Of a stretch of 31,921 nucleotides of DNA, positions 1-9,975 are shown piece by piece (within the stretch, counting starts at the first letter, position 1; each line of letters begins with the position of its first letter). A program made the translations under genes and the position numbers. This DNA comes from Nymphaea colorata (Eukaryota; Streptophyta; Magnoliopsida; Nymphaeales; Nymphaeaceae). Where the stretch lies: positions 1 through 31,921 of the forward strand of contig NW_022204808.1 of assembly GCF_008831285.2 (NCBI RefSeq). The letters run 5' to 3'. The notes under the pieces are model-generated. The model was given only the letters and a program-made list of their open reading frames with translations, was not told the origin of the DNA and did no database searches.

Positions 1-78
1 CCAACCCCAACCCCAACCCAACCCCAACCCCAACCCAACCCCAACCCCAACCCCAACCCCAACCCCAACCCCAACCCC
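1..78. repeat. left telomere, (CCCCAA)n
   Basis: Uninterrupted C4A2 repeats run from the first base to 78, where unique sequence begins. Two units are CCCAA instead of CCCCAA. Together with the G4T2 array at the other end in the opposite orientation, this shows the window is a whole linear chromosome with both ends capped. G4T2 is the telomere unit known from oligohymenophorean ciliates; spirotrichs use G4T4. The first start codon lies only 41 bp inward. Confidence 0.97.
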
Positions 79-109
79 TCCATCTTATTTTCAAATATGA
101 TCTTGATAT

Positions 110-115
110 TATAAT
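110..115 (+). promoter_or_regulatory. TATAAT-like element before the left-most gene
   Basis: TATAAT lies 4 bp upstream of the ATG at 120 and 31 bp from the telomere. The same hexamer sits a few bases before the ATG of many other genes here. A core-promoter role is inferred; in A/T-rich spacers some matches are expected by chance. Confidence 0.4.
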
Positions 116-119
116 TGAG

Positions 120-977
120 ATGATTGCTAGAGCTGCTATCACATGCAGAAAGCCACTCCGATCCATCATCCGATATCGATATCTGACCCCCATATAAAAA
201 CCTGTAACCTCACTAGCGCTGAATTCAATAGTCCAAGCTTCTGCGGAATCGATGGAATTTTGCTTCACAGAGTTTGCATTTGCACCAGAAGTGTCTGTGG
301 TGGCAGGTGCATTCGCCTTTCGAGTAGGGTTGGAAGTAGCCGGACTGTTCTTTCAGGTAATTCATACCAGAGATAGAGTTTGAATATGAAGGTCCCTGAC
401 AGTTGGGCAAATCGATGGATTGAAAAGATATTTTTAGTCGATTTGAGGAGGGATATCGCGTTCTATGTACAGTATATGTAAATACTAGGAGCTTACTCCA
501 TAAAATTAGCCTGAGTTGGCCAATTACTACAAATACTATAAGCCATAGTGGCTATTCACTAACTTTTTGAAGGTAATATGATGAGTAAAATAGACTTATA
601 CCATACTTAATTTTCTTAGAGGAGCACATTATCTCATTTCCAATCCTTAGTTCACGACATTTTACAACTCCAGCTTCCTACCACTCTGTAGCAACGACCC
701 TTTCTTTATCTTGCCTGTTGCAGTCATAGGGCTAAACTACCTTATCCTTAGCAAAAGTAAGCATCCATTTTTAATCCATTTGGTGCGTAAGGAGAATAAA
801 TTAATGTGTTTCAATATTGCCTTTATGACTGGGTTACTTTTTGTGCCAGCTCCAGCTATATATCCCTTGGCATATATTGGAATTGCTTTAGCACATCTAT
901 CTATGCGAGGAATACGATATAGAACAGCTTCATGGAAGCATGAAATCAAAAGACTTTTTAGTAGAAAAAAATAATGA
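120..977 (+). CDS. probable mitochondrial Oxa1/COX18-type membrane insertase
   Basis: The gene has four exons: 120-356, 377-466, 489-572 and 594-977. The introns are 20, 22 and 21 nt, and the spliced length is 795 nt (264 aa) with a TGA stop at 975-977. The N-terminus (MIARAAITCRKPLRSIIRY) is Arg/Ser-rich without acidic residues, like a mitochondrial presequence. The body has several hydrophobic segments. A run with the S..R...Q spacing of Oxa1 helix 1 is followed late in the protein by a DPFFILPV motif and a last hydrophobic segment with proline (LLFVPAPAIYPL), comparable to DP-ILP and IP--PS--LYW in COX18/Oxa1. The tail is basic, as is usual for mitoribosome-binding Oxa1 proteins. Family members insert respiratory-chain subunits into the inner membrane. 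The assignment rests on remembered patterns. The 22-nt intron is the only one of that length here, so the exon 2/3 junction is the weakest part. Confidence 0.6.
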
Positions 978-1193
978 TTGTTTGAGTCATCTAAAATAGC
1001 AATTATGTAATTAAGTATGCTCGAATATTATCCTTCAGTGCATTTTTAATGAATTATGTCAAGAAGAATAATCTTTATATCTATTGAATATGACTAAAAG
1101 CATCAAAATACAGCATCTTCTCATAGAATAGGGATGAAAATCAACTAATTACTAGAGCAAGTTGATTTGGCAATATATTATGAAAATTGATGA

Positions 1194-1949
1194 TCATTCG
1201 ATCGTTATTGCGCTATTTTTCATACCTTTTACACATAAAACATTATTAAGAGCAGCTTTCTCCTTGGCATTAGCATTGGCCTTATCACGTTTCCAGAAAC
1301 GCTTCCTTATCTTAACTTTGAACAGGCTATCATCATTTTTATGGCAATTTTCAAATATTTCTTGAGCTTACTCATTATCGATCAGCCTAACCCTCTCCAA
1401 CCTGAAAAGAGATACATGTTTGCGTTATGTTTGGACATTTCTTTTTCTTTCAACGGCTTCCATGAATTATTTGAATCTATTTGATTTAGTGGATTTTTAT
1501 TTGATTAAAGCTTGTAAGGTCTCTAGCCTCATTGATTCAATAAGATGCTTTTTTATTTTGGAATTTGGGCCTCTATAAATTAAGGGCTGGTCATTATCAA
1601 TAGATTGGCTATTTCTCGCTGTTGGCCGGTTCTCGTTTGCTGATTTAGAAACATATTTTCGTGATGTTCCTCGACTAGTATCAATAGCTGATTTTCTTTT
1701 TTCGGGCGTATATTTATCTTGTTATGAGTAATACTTCTTTAGGTTTGCTTTTTTGGGTGGAGTCTTATCGATAGTGCTAAGGACATGGCTATTTATAGGT
1801 AAGAATTGTGGTTGAAGATCGGTTGAGAGTTGATGAACAGAGTTGATTTTATTTTATTTAATAACATTGAGAAGGGGCTGTAACCGTCGATCTATCTCCT
1901 GGTGCTTGCTCAGAGATTGCTGGAAATAGCTGCTGAGTTATATTTTCAT
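1194..1949 (-). CDS. hypothetical basic protein
   Basis: A single exon of 251 aa, open only when TAA and TAG are read as amino acids and ending in TGA (1194-1196). The protein is rich in Lys, Arg, Ser, Asn and Glu. The first half looks unstructured, with many Ser/Thr and a TPPKKA stretch. The second half has helical charged segments such as LERVRLIDNEEAQEIF, then a strongly basic patch around KIRKRFWKRDKANAN. There is no signal peptide, membrane segment or recognised domain. It lies tail to tail with the Oxa1-like gene (216 bp between stops) and its ATG is 62 bp downstream of the stop of the synthase/reductase fusion on the same strand. I do not recognise it; the basic patches could bind nucleic acid or microtubules, but that is a guess. 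Confidence 0.75.
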
Positions 1950-2011
1950 CCTATCAAATTAAAGTAATGAACTAGCAAGCAGTAAATAAAAATATATAAA
2001 TACAAATCATA

Positions 2012-4658
2012 TCACAAACTAGGCTTCTCGATAGACTCCATGAACTCTTTTATCCCCTCCTAGTTGAATTTGTTGCGAGCTGACATGAATCTAAAGCAAG
2101 CTACCTCTAGGTGTTCTGGAACCTTAGCGATGTTCATGATGGCACGAACGTGCAATTTCATGTGGCCTTTTTGAATGCCTTCAATGGCCATTGCCCTCAA
2201 AGCGGCGAAGTTTTGAGCCAAACCAACCGTAACGATGATCTCAGATAGCACTTGAGTTGAGGGGTTTCCCATAATCTTCAAGGCCTGTCTGTAGAGGTCG
2301 TTTTTGGTGATGGTTCCTCCGATGGTTCCAACAGCAACAGGGAGTTCGAGCATGCCCATCAAATACTTCTTTCCTTCCATTTCAACGATCTCATAGTGGG
2401 TGAGAGGTTGGTAGCCGCCCTTTCTGGTAGCATAGGCATGGGCTGCACTTTCAATAGCTCTCCAATCTTGTCCAGTGGCGAGGCAAACAGCATCGATTCC
2501 ATTCATGATTCCCTTGTTGTGGGTGACAGCTCTGAACATGTCGGTTTTAGCGAATTGGTAGGCTTCGATAACCTTTTCAGCAACTTCTATTCCCTTGTGT
2601 CCCTTCCATGAGAGGTGCTCAACTGGGATCATGAACTTGCTCTCGGTGGTCCTTTCAATGCAGTAATTGCTGAGGATGGAAATGCCGGTCTTGATGCCCA
2701 TGAATGTGACGATTTCCTTGGCCTTTTCAGCAATTGTGTTGGTAATGTTGGCTCCCATGGCATCACAGACATTGATGATGACATCCAAGGAGTAGTTCTT
2801 GAAGTTTCCATTGCTGGAGTCTGAAATCTCACGAATTCTGATGTCCTTGACACCTCCTCCACGCTTGACCATCGATTGGCAGCAGTTGTTCAACTCATTG
2901 ATCATAGAAGCCTTTCTTTCACGAATCTTGTTGACTTCTGAAATTTGGACATGAAGAAGATGGACCTGGCCGATCATCATGTTAGGAGATGATGAGGCAA
3001 TGAATGAGTGAGGAGCGAAGAACTTTCCGATGGAGCTGGTAGCAGCAACGACACTAGGCTCTTCAGTGCACATGGGAACCATATACTTCTGGTTGTTGAT
3101 GAGGAGCATGGGGACAATTCCTAGAGGAAGGGACAGCTTGCCGATCACGTTTTCAATGATCTTGTCACCTTGTTCCGAATCGATTCCTCCACTTTCGAGG
3201 AGGCTGTGATCTAAGCTGTCATTGAGTTTTCTCTGGATCACTTCTCTTCTATCGTTAATGGTCATTTTGTGGAAACTTTTTTCTTGAGTGATGGGGATCA
3301 TCTTGTCAATGTTGTTGATCCTTTCAATGGCACTGATATTGTTCTTGACAAGTGTTTCTCCTTGAAGCTGCTTCAACTTGTAGGATCTGCGCCATTTGTC
3401 ATCGATTGCCTCCAAGTAGAAAGTATTATCGGCAATCAAGTTAAGATCAACTTCAATCTTGCCCCTCCACTTTCCGTAAGTCTCCTCTTTGTATTTCATC
3501 ACCTTGGAGTATTCTTCCGGAGAAACTTTGATTCTACTATTGAACATGTTATCTATATCAGTAATTTGACTCTTGGAAAGAGGATTTGAAATGACCTGAG
3601 CTTGAAGCATTGTCGAGCAGAGTCCACTTCCATATGAAAACAGGAGGGTATTTTTGTTTTGGATGTCTGGGATTTTGTAGAGTAAGCTGATGAGGCAGGC
3701 ATAAAGAGAGCCAGTATAGATGTTTCCGATTCTCTTTGAGACGAAAAGAGATGGCTCGACTTTTTTCAAGAAGAGAGAGGCAGCCTCTTGGGCAGTTGTG
3801 TTAGGCTTATCCACCTTGACCAATGAATCGAAGGCTTTTTGGATCATTTTGTAGAAGGGTGTGTGGAAGCACAAGTAATCGGTAGATTCGAAGATATTCT
3901 TGCCTCCAGCCTTTTGTTTGAGAAGTTTGTAGCATTCCTTCATGGCATTAATGTAAAGATCCATGGAGTTTTTTCCATCAACGACTGGGTATTCAGAGTC
4001 TAAGTCGAAAAAAAATTACTGGGAATGGGTTTGTAAAAGTCGTATTGGTCATCGATGTAGCTTGCCCTGATCGGAGAAAGTGCGATTTTCGGTTTGTTAC
4101 TGATGAGAAGGGCAATAGCTCCAGCACCGCCAGTAGGTCTAGCGGGTCCCTCCTCGTAGACTGCCACGTCAGTGGCCACAACTATGCCGTATCTTCCGTC
4201 CCAACTGGGGGAAGCGATCCAGTTGAGCGTGTTGAGAAGGGCGTTAGTAGCACCGTAGCATGCATTGAGACTGGTGGCTCCTAAATATTTAAAATCTTTA
4301 CCTTAGATGTCGTGGTTATCGCCGAAAAGTCTCATCAAATGTGTCTTTGTTGACTTTGATTTGTCAACTAGACTCTATGTTCCGACCTCAAGTCTTCCCA
4401 CCTTCGATGGATTTATTCCATTTCTTTTCAGCAGTCTGTGCACAACTGAATAACTTTTAATGTTACCTGTAAGAGCAATTGAGTTGACGTCTTCCTGGGG
4501 ATAGGTAAAGGCAAGGTTTAGCTGTCCAAGACCTTTAGTATATTTGCCCTCTGACACTCCTGCATGTTTTTCTGAGTAATAAATTAATTACCAAGGTCAA
4601 CTTGATCGACAAAGGTCTTTGGGAAGTAGATTTCTATGGCCTCAATACCAATGCTCAT
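2012..4658 (-). CDS. fused HMG-CoA synthase / class II HMG-CoA reductase
   Basis: One reading frame of 854 aa carries two consecutive mevalonate-pathway enzymes. Four introns (4572-4591, 4446-4466, 4281-4301, 4000-4019; 20, 21, 21, 20 nt) lie in the synthase part, and everything after 4000 is one exon. Residues about 1-398 are a eukaryotic-type HMG-CoA synthase: Glu77 in RLEVGT, nucleophile Cys113 in [17 protein letters not shown], His238 in FHTPFYK, and SYGSG. After a linker of roughly 35 residues, about 435-854 are HMG-CoA reductase. The catalytic set is present: Glu of TEEPSVVAA (505-506), Lys688 in THNKG, Asp704 in ATGQDWRA, His805 in GHMKLH. Its motifs ([24 protein letters not shown]) are those of class II, the soluble bacterial type, not the ER-anchored class I with sterol-sensing domain. 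No membrane segment is visible. The product would take acetoacetyl-CoA plus acetyl-CoA to HMG-CoA and on to mevalonate, probably in the cytosol. Confidence 0.93.
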
Positions 4659-5077
4659 CTTTTTCAACTTATTAATTATAATAGGGGTGCTAAATTTTCT
4701 GAATAAAAGTCGATTTAAGCTGATATATACCATCATTATCAGCAAATTTCCTTTTCTAATTTCATGAACGTGGTCAGGATCCCATTCATGGCGAATTTAA
4801 TATGAATTTAACCCAAAATCAACAATGGTGTGTTCGACAGTTGTATATTTCTTTTACTATTGGAGGACTAATCGTGCTCAATATAAAAACAACTATTTTT
4901 TCCCATCAGCTATTTGCAATTTTAATTGTTTTTAATCATGTTTAATCACCCCTAAAAAATATCTTTATTGCTGTTGAATGATGCAATGATGATGCAAACT
5001 GTTTTACGATGACGTAATAAAAACAATAAGATTAAAACTTAAAAAATCAAGCCTAATATGCATTAGATCAGTATTTA
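4659..5077. other. spacer upstream of the synthase/reductase gene
   Basis: This 419-bp A/T-rich spacer separates the ATG of the HMG-CoA synthase/reductase gene from the stop of the dehydrogenase gene, both minus strand, so it should hold the fusion gene's promoter. It contains TATAAT on the minus strand (4675-4680), 17 bp before the ATG, and a short inverted repeat TTACG-ATGA-CGTAA at 5004-5017 that includes TGACGTAA, a bZIP-like core. I see no convincing gene in it. Confidence 0.6.
4675..4680 (-). promoter_or_regulatory. TATAAT-like element before the HMG-CoA synthase/reductase gene
   Basis: Minus-strand TATAAT followed by TAATAAG and an A-rich leader, 17 bp upstream of the ATG at 4658. Role inferred from recurrence before other genes. 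Confidence 0.35.
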
Positions 5078-5927
5078 TCAGAGTTTGGCCGCCTTCATAA
5101 GCTTCTTTCGCATGAAATTTGGGAAAAGAGGCTGAAGAACCACGCCAACCCAGCCTTTAAACGGCAGATATATATCTGATCGTCCTGAGTCTATTCCCTA
5201 GACGATCAGCTCTGCGCACTTCTTTGGGTCCTAACGCTTCTCCTTGCCTTCAGTGCTACCTTTAATAAGGCTGTTCTGTCTCATAGGCGTCTCGAGACTC
5301 GTGGGGTAGACCATCATGATCGGTATTTTTAGTTATGTTCTTAAACTCTCAAAAAAACCTGTCAGGGCGAATTTAGAAGCGCAGTAGGCAGAACGCGAGG
5401 GCAGTCCGAATTTACCCGACAGGGAGGAGATAGTTACGATCATGCCATTTGCGCGTTTGAGAAGAGGGAGCGCAAATTTGGTGATGTAAACATTCGCGTA
5501 GAAGTTGACTCGCATTAAAGTCTCGAATATGGAGGCTTCTTTAAGGTCTTCGAACTCGAAATGTGCGTTTACACCAGCATTCAAGATCAGGCAATCGATG
5601 CGGTTATAGGTGGTCTGTGTCGAATCGATAAGCTTTCTGAGTGATAGGAATTTTACTTGCAAGTCTATTCGGAACTAAGATCGCCAAGAAAAGTATTGAC
5701 TTCTGCCTTTCCTACCGATGAGCACAATTAGGCTACTTCTTTCAACCGGATTTAATCTCTGCCTGTGATGACCAATCGGATATTTCTATGGGAGAGAAGA
5801 AGGGCAAGTTCCCTGCCTAGGCCACTGCTTGCTCCCGTTATCACAACCACAGCTCCTTCTTAATATCTTCATATTTACACCTCAACCGAGAAACTACCGC
5901 AGATGGGGCTTGCGTTTTATCCGACAT
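5078..5927 (-). CDS. short-chain dehydrogenase/reductase (SDR)
   Basis: Classical SDR of 269 aa after removing two 20-nt introns (5859-5878 and 5637-5656). The NAD(P)-binding motif TGASSGLG is near residue 29, NAG follows the fourth strand, the catalytic Ser is in ISSLSG, and Tyr and Lys are in SAYCASK. A motif after the active site (MVYPTSLETPM) matches the usual P-G/T--T-M segment. The first intron splits a codon so that splicing creates a TAA, read as Glu (R-E-GAVVVITG). Members reduce or oxidise alcohols and ketones on sterols, lipids or small metabolites; the substrate cannot be read from the sequence. The C-terminus (WVGVVLQPLFPNFMRKK) resembles the end of 3-ketodihydrosphingosine-reductase-type SDRs, which is only a hint. 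The start is supported by frame and by an A/T-rich leader. Confidence 0.9.
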
Positions 5928-6047
5928 ATTTAGATAATTAAAACTAATCTTGAAAATCAATGAAGTTTAAAACGGGAGGATAATATTCAATTTTAAATGA
6001 TTGTTGTCTGCAAGATATGAATTCTAAATAATACAGGAGTATGATTA

Positions 6048-7277
6048 TCAAAAAATAAATAACTTCTCGGGGAGGAAAGATTAAGGTTTATATTTTTTAC
6101 CCAAGTCATAATCTCCAAAGGCGCCCTCTATTGGCTTACCTTGCATGAAGGCGTTGACTGCCTACAGATTTATCTGAAACATGGTCTCCCAATTTTTATC
6201 CTTTTCACTGTTGCTAAAAAAGAAGCACAAATCCGTTTGGTAAAGGTCAGAACTTTCCTTCCATATAAGGCTTAAAGCGTTCTTCTTGGATGTGAGAATA
6301 CGGTGTCTCTAGTATACATCCTCAAAATTAAGCAGATATTGGTTTGCCAGTACTAACACTGGACAACCAATGGGCTTTTTGAGGAATTCATCTTTGAGTG
6401 GGAAGAGATAAGGATCAAAGAGGATTATATGTGAGACCTTTTCCGATAGCTCCTTATGCTCATGATAGGCCTGCAGTAAAGCTGAGCATCCGTAGGAGTG
6501 GGCAATAAGCACAAGTTTTTAGCAGTTCAACCTCTTAATGGTGGAGTAATATTGATTAGCGGTTATTTAAAGCTCTTTCTCTCTAAATTTCTTAGATGCA
6601 GCCTTGTCCAAACCGCTAAGAGCTGCGGCATTTGGGTGCTGTTGTGCTCCTACCTTGAAGCCGTTGCTGGCGAAGTGAATTAGCAATGTTGAATACCAAA
6701 AGGGAGCAGCATCTCTACCATGACAGAAAGCCATTCCGATGTTTGTTTGCAATTCCTATCCCTCGTTAAACTTGATTTTGATTCTTTGAATATAAGAGAG
6801 GAAGAAACGATGATAGGCAAGTTAGAGGCCTTTTGATCCCTTAGATTAGAGTACTTTTTAAAATGCTTTTCCCTGGTTCCATAAGATCATTTTTTTCTTT
6901 ACTTTTTCATTTTGTACGATAGGGTACAGCTAATAGTACTCCTGACCATCTTCTTCGATGAATTGTTTCCTGAATCCAACCAATCTTTGGTTTTCTGGTA
7001 GATTGTAGACGGGAGTTTCGATGTACTGTAGGAATATGACAAACATGCAGGCGTATGTATTGACATTGGGGATTTCGAAAGCTCGACAGATTAGGAAGGC
7101 GGCTGCGAGTATGATGGTGTATAGGGTAGTTGGTCGCAGACCATCCCTCCAGTATACCACTCCAAAAATGCCTATAAAGGTGAGGATGAAGGGGCCAGCA
7201 GAGATGTAGCCGGTTGTGGCTGCAGCCAGGATGAGTCCCTCGAGCAGATACTAATTGAGGAAGAACTTTTTCTTCAT
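6048..7277 (-). CDS. membrane-anchored PAF-acetylhydrolase-like alpha/beta hydrolase
   Basis: Single-exon protein of 409 aa. Residues about 8-110 hold several hydrophobic helices (LEGLILAAATTGYISAG, TLYTIILAAAFLICRAF, YACMFVIFLQY). The rest follows the order of the PAF-acetylhydrolase/lipoprotein-associated PLA2 family: GMAFCHG like the FSHG oxyanion segment, FASNGFKVGAQQHP, the nucleophile elbow AHSYGCSA (serine near residue 260), and FDPYLFPL with the acid Asp near 287, equivalent to LDAWMFPL. Where the family has its catalytic His in VHQNFADF, this protein reads LYQTDLCF, with Tyr at codon 6240-6242. That would break the triad unless another His substitutes. Family members hydrolyse short or oxidised sn-2 acyl chains of phospholipids. 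The fused N-terminal membrane domain suggests action on a membrane. Its stop is 120 bp before the dehydrogenase ATG. Confidence 0.75.
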
Positions 7278-7350
7278 TGTTGATTTATAAATAGATTAGA
7301 TAATGATATGGTTATATTATTGATGATAGTGATGGATGGAAAGATGCAAA

Positions 7351-8139
7351 TCAAATATCGCCATCAAATTTGTAATCCTCCAAATTGTCTTCTATCTTGA
7401 TGTCCATGTCTTCAGCATGCAAATCAAACACATATGGCTGGATGGCGCCCATGTACCCAAAGGTGGGTAGCTCCTTGGCTGGTTTTTCTGTTTTATTGGC
7501 TATGTCATAGCAGGGCGAAATCTGGAGTATTCTGTCCACACAGGTGTTGTAGTCTTCCAGAGATTCTACTTTGGAAATCGCTCTATAGAAAGCATTTAAG
7601 GCCTTTGGATTTAACACTTGCCCCACGGTTTGCTGGTTGGCGGTCCAATGCGCCTGAAGGTGTTAGAACTCAGGGAAAAGCTTCAGCATTTCTTCACGGA
7701 TTATAGAGACGTCCTCATTGAGAAATTCTTTCACAGAATAAGAACTAAAGTAGAGAAACATAGAGAGGTGTTTAAGAGTGGCGGAGTCAGTGGGTTAGTT
7801 GACGTGGATAATGTTGGGAAAGACCTCCGCAAGGTTGTTGTAAATGTAGTGGTCCAGCCGCCACTCCACTTGGCTCAGGAAGTACCCATACAGGATAAGC
7901 TCATAGACGTTGATGAGCAGCTTCCTACAAATGCCTTTGAGTAGTCCCTCGAGTGGATACTTCAAGTAGTACTCTCGGCAGAAAGGCTTGCGTACGATGG
8001 CCTTGATGAGCTGTTCGACTGTATGAAACTCGGTTTTGAGATATCGAGCATAGAGCTTGGAGTAGGGGGAGGTGTTGATTTGAAGAACGAAATGCTAGGG
8101 CTTGAGTTTTTATTTGGTCTAAGGGTGTGTGCGCTTCAT
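7351..8139 (-). CDS. hypothetical 262-aa protein
   Basis: Uninterrupted frame of 262 aa (TGA at 7351-7353). It looks largely helical and globular rather than low-complexity, with aromatic/leucine-rich stretches (LLINVYELILYGYFLSQVEW, LSMFLYFSSYSVKEFL). A conserved-looking Tyr/Cys-containing region (CREYYLKYPLEGLLKGICRK) lies near residue 60. The C-terminal 25 residues are acidic (AEDMDIKIEDNLEDYKFDGDI). There is no clear membrane segment, signal peptide or motif I can name. The ATG follows an A/T-rich leader and the stop lies 73 bp upstream of the hydrolase ATG on the same strand. It could be a ciliate-specific cytoskeletal or trafficking protein, but I cannot assign it. Confidence 0.8.
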
Positions 8140-8333
8140 CCGAAAGTACAATAAATATCTGCCCAAGGGGGATTTTATTATCTATTTAATTAATCATCGC
8201 ATTTAAACAGAGCCTGGAAGGACTCAAGATTAAAACATTCCAAAGACATCGGAAATGAATGAGATGGGGAGAGAGGATAATAAGGATCAAACTGGAGATG
8301 GGGAATAAGGTTTAAATATGTAAGTTAGAAATA

Positions 8334-9617
8334 TCAATCTTTGTTATCTGTGAGGTTGGCAAAGGAAGTGATGGCACACCGCTTGGTAGAGGAGATGTTG
8401 ACGTATTATTCAATCAACCTGTCCTCGTACCATATGCCCTTTATCACTTTTCTGTTCTCGTCTGTATACTCTCCCTTACCGTTCTTCTTGTTGTTCCTCC
8501 AATAACCAGTGAAGGATTACCCATTCCGGTATATGTACGTTCCTTTTCCTTCCATCTTGTCATTGACATAACCACCCACATATTTTCTACCGTCATCCCA
8601 CTCCATTACTCCGTGGCCTTCTAATTTATTCAAGGCCCAATCCCCATTATATTTTTTCTGCCCTGACCAATAGTACTATGCCTATCCGTGTATGAAATTC
8701 TCCATGAACTGCCCTCGACAGTAACTGCCATCATTAAATTGCAAATACCCTTTACCATGTTTGTACCCATCTTTCCAATCACCTTCATAGTATTATCCAT
8801 GATCATACACCTCAATTCCATATCCATCCTTCTTACCATTCTTGAATTCACCGTCATATATAGACCCAGATCGATCCTATAATTTGCCCATACCGTGCAT
8901 TAAACCACCTTAAAACTCACCCTCATATCTGTCCTTATTAGAGAATACAAATACTCCTTTTCCTGACATTTTGTTATTTTCCCATTATCCCTCATACACT
9001 CCCTTCGAGGAGGATTGTGTACCTCTTCCATGACGCTTGGAGGCCATCCACTCCCCCTCATAAGTTTACCCGCCTCCAAAAGTAATCTTATCCAGCCAGA
9101 CAGGTTTTTCAGCTTTAAGCGTTCCTAAGATGAGCAGGCGCTAAGTTTAGTTGGCCACTCCTTTCAACAAAGCAAAGTCATCTTCGTTGTAGATCGGCTT
9201 GAGGGATTTCATCTGGAAGGAGTAGTAACTCATGTGCGAAAAATCTTCTAAGGGTTTGTTTTAGTTGGCTTAGCTGTTGCTGCCCATTTAAGTTTCATCA
9301 TTCTCTCCAGAAAAGGGGACTTTGCTATCTTTCACTCTAAAAAAGCCTGAATTTTAGTCGTCATCAGTCGCAGAGAGTTTGAGATTCATGATTTCATGTT
9401 TGGGTTGAGTGGCTTCATCTAGTTCAATCTATTTGCTAGCCAACGCCATATCACTGCTAGCAGTTTTTTGGAACTTGCCTGTAGGGCCTTCAAAAGTGGC
9501 AATTTCCATTGATTATTGCACCTCGCTGCGGATTTGAGTACGAATAGAGGAGGTAAGCTCTTCAACTGAACCATTAGGAGATTTTTTGTTCGAATTTGAC
9601 AGCATACACGTCCCCAT
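8334..9617 (-). CDS. MORN-repeat protein with predicted N-myristoylation
   Basis: Uninterrupted frame of 427 aa. After an N-terminal region of about 170 residues rich in Ser, Asp and Glu, nine MORN repeats follow, for example YEGEWMASKRHGRG, YEGEWENNKMSGKG, YEGEFEGGLMHGMG and YEGDWKDGYKHGKG. Several repeat glutamates are encoded by TAA or TAG, such as the E of YEGEW at 8995-8997, which supports UAR=Glu. MORN repeats form elongated beta sheets that organise membranes or cytoskeleton. I chose the ATG at 9617 because it gives MGTCMLSNSNKKS: Gly2 for myristoylation and Cys4 for palmitoylation, a common membrane-targeting pattern. A downstream in-frame ATG at 9509 is the alternative. The frame stays open upstream, but those residues look hydrophobic and random. 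Confidence 0.88.
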
Positions 9618-9975
9618 AGTCAAATAGAAGAAATATATCAAAATATAACCAAGAGAAGGAGAAATTTTAAATAGAAATTGTGTCCAGAATTTATTCTGCA
9701 ATGCTAAGTGTAATATTCTTTGCCATAAGAGCAGCTTTAATGACCCAATACCGTCTTTAACGCATATACTATCCTCTATATGTTCTCTATTTATAAATAA
9801 TAATTTTTTTAGAAAACGTCGCATCTAACCTTCCCGATGCGCGTTAGTAACATCATCTTAGTGCATAATCGGGCCATGCGATGGTCCCAAAGCAGATTAA
9901 TATTTAGTAGCTTGACCCCAGATGCAGGTAGAATATTCTTGGTATGATAAGTTGAAGCTATATACATACAAAAGA
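9618..9975. other. 358-bp spacer with one weak ORF
   Basis: Between the MORN gene start and the stop of the small membrane-protein gene, both minus strand. A minus-strand ATG-to-TGA frame of 79 codons exists at 9638-9877 (starting MARLCTKMML), but with TGA as the only stop such frames arise often by chance and it has no recognisable motif. The 3-prime half is A/T-rich and probably contains the MORN promoter. Confidence 0.5.

Noticed and set aside
143-376. Plus-strand ORF beginning MQKATPIHH
   Set aside because: Wrong frame of exon 1. The frame starting at 120 joins exactly through the 20-nt intron at 357-376 to the next exon.
225-501. Minus-strand Cys-rich small ORF near the left end (CTCHHRHFWCKCKLC) and alternatives in other frames, one running open into the telomere
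   Set aside because: They need introns of unusual length (34 or 18 nt) or no stop. The plus-strand four-exon gene at 120-977 explains the same bases with short GTA-AG introns and an Oxa1-like protein.
578-760. Start codon at 578-583 for the left-most plus-strand gene
   Set aside because: Those ATGs lie inside the 21-nt intron 573-593; the frame continues upstream through conserved-looking coding sequence.
3272-3383. Possibility that the synthase/reductase fusion is two adjacent genes
   Set aside because: No TGA, no ATG with a suitable leader, and no spacer between the halves; the linker is in one exon and stays in frame.
2396-3589. Several plus-strand ORFs opposite the HMG-CoA reductase
   Set aside because: Antisense shadows of a clear enzyme-coding strand, with no motifs.
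8630-8857. Met-rich minus-strand ORF within the MORN gene
   Set aside because: Shifted frame of the MORN repeats; the Met richness comes from repeated GGA-TGG/AATGG patterns.
9638-9877. 79-codon minus-strand ORF in the spacer before the MORN gene
   Set aside because: With a single stop codon about a quarter of random stretches stay open this long; no motif or TATAAT supports it.
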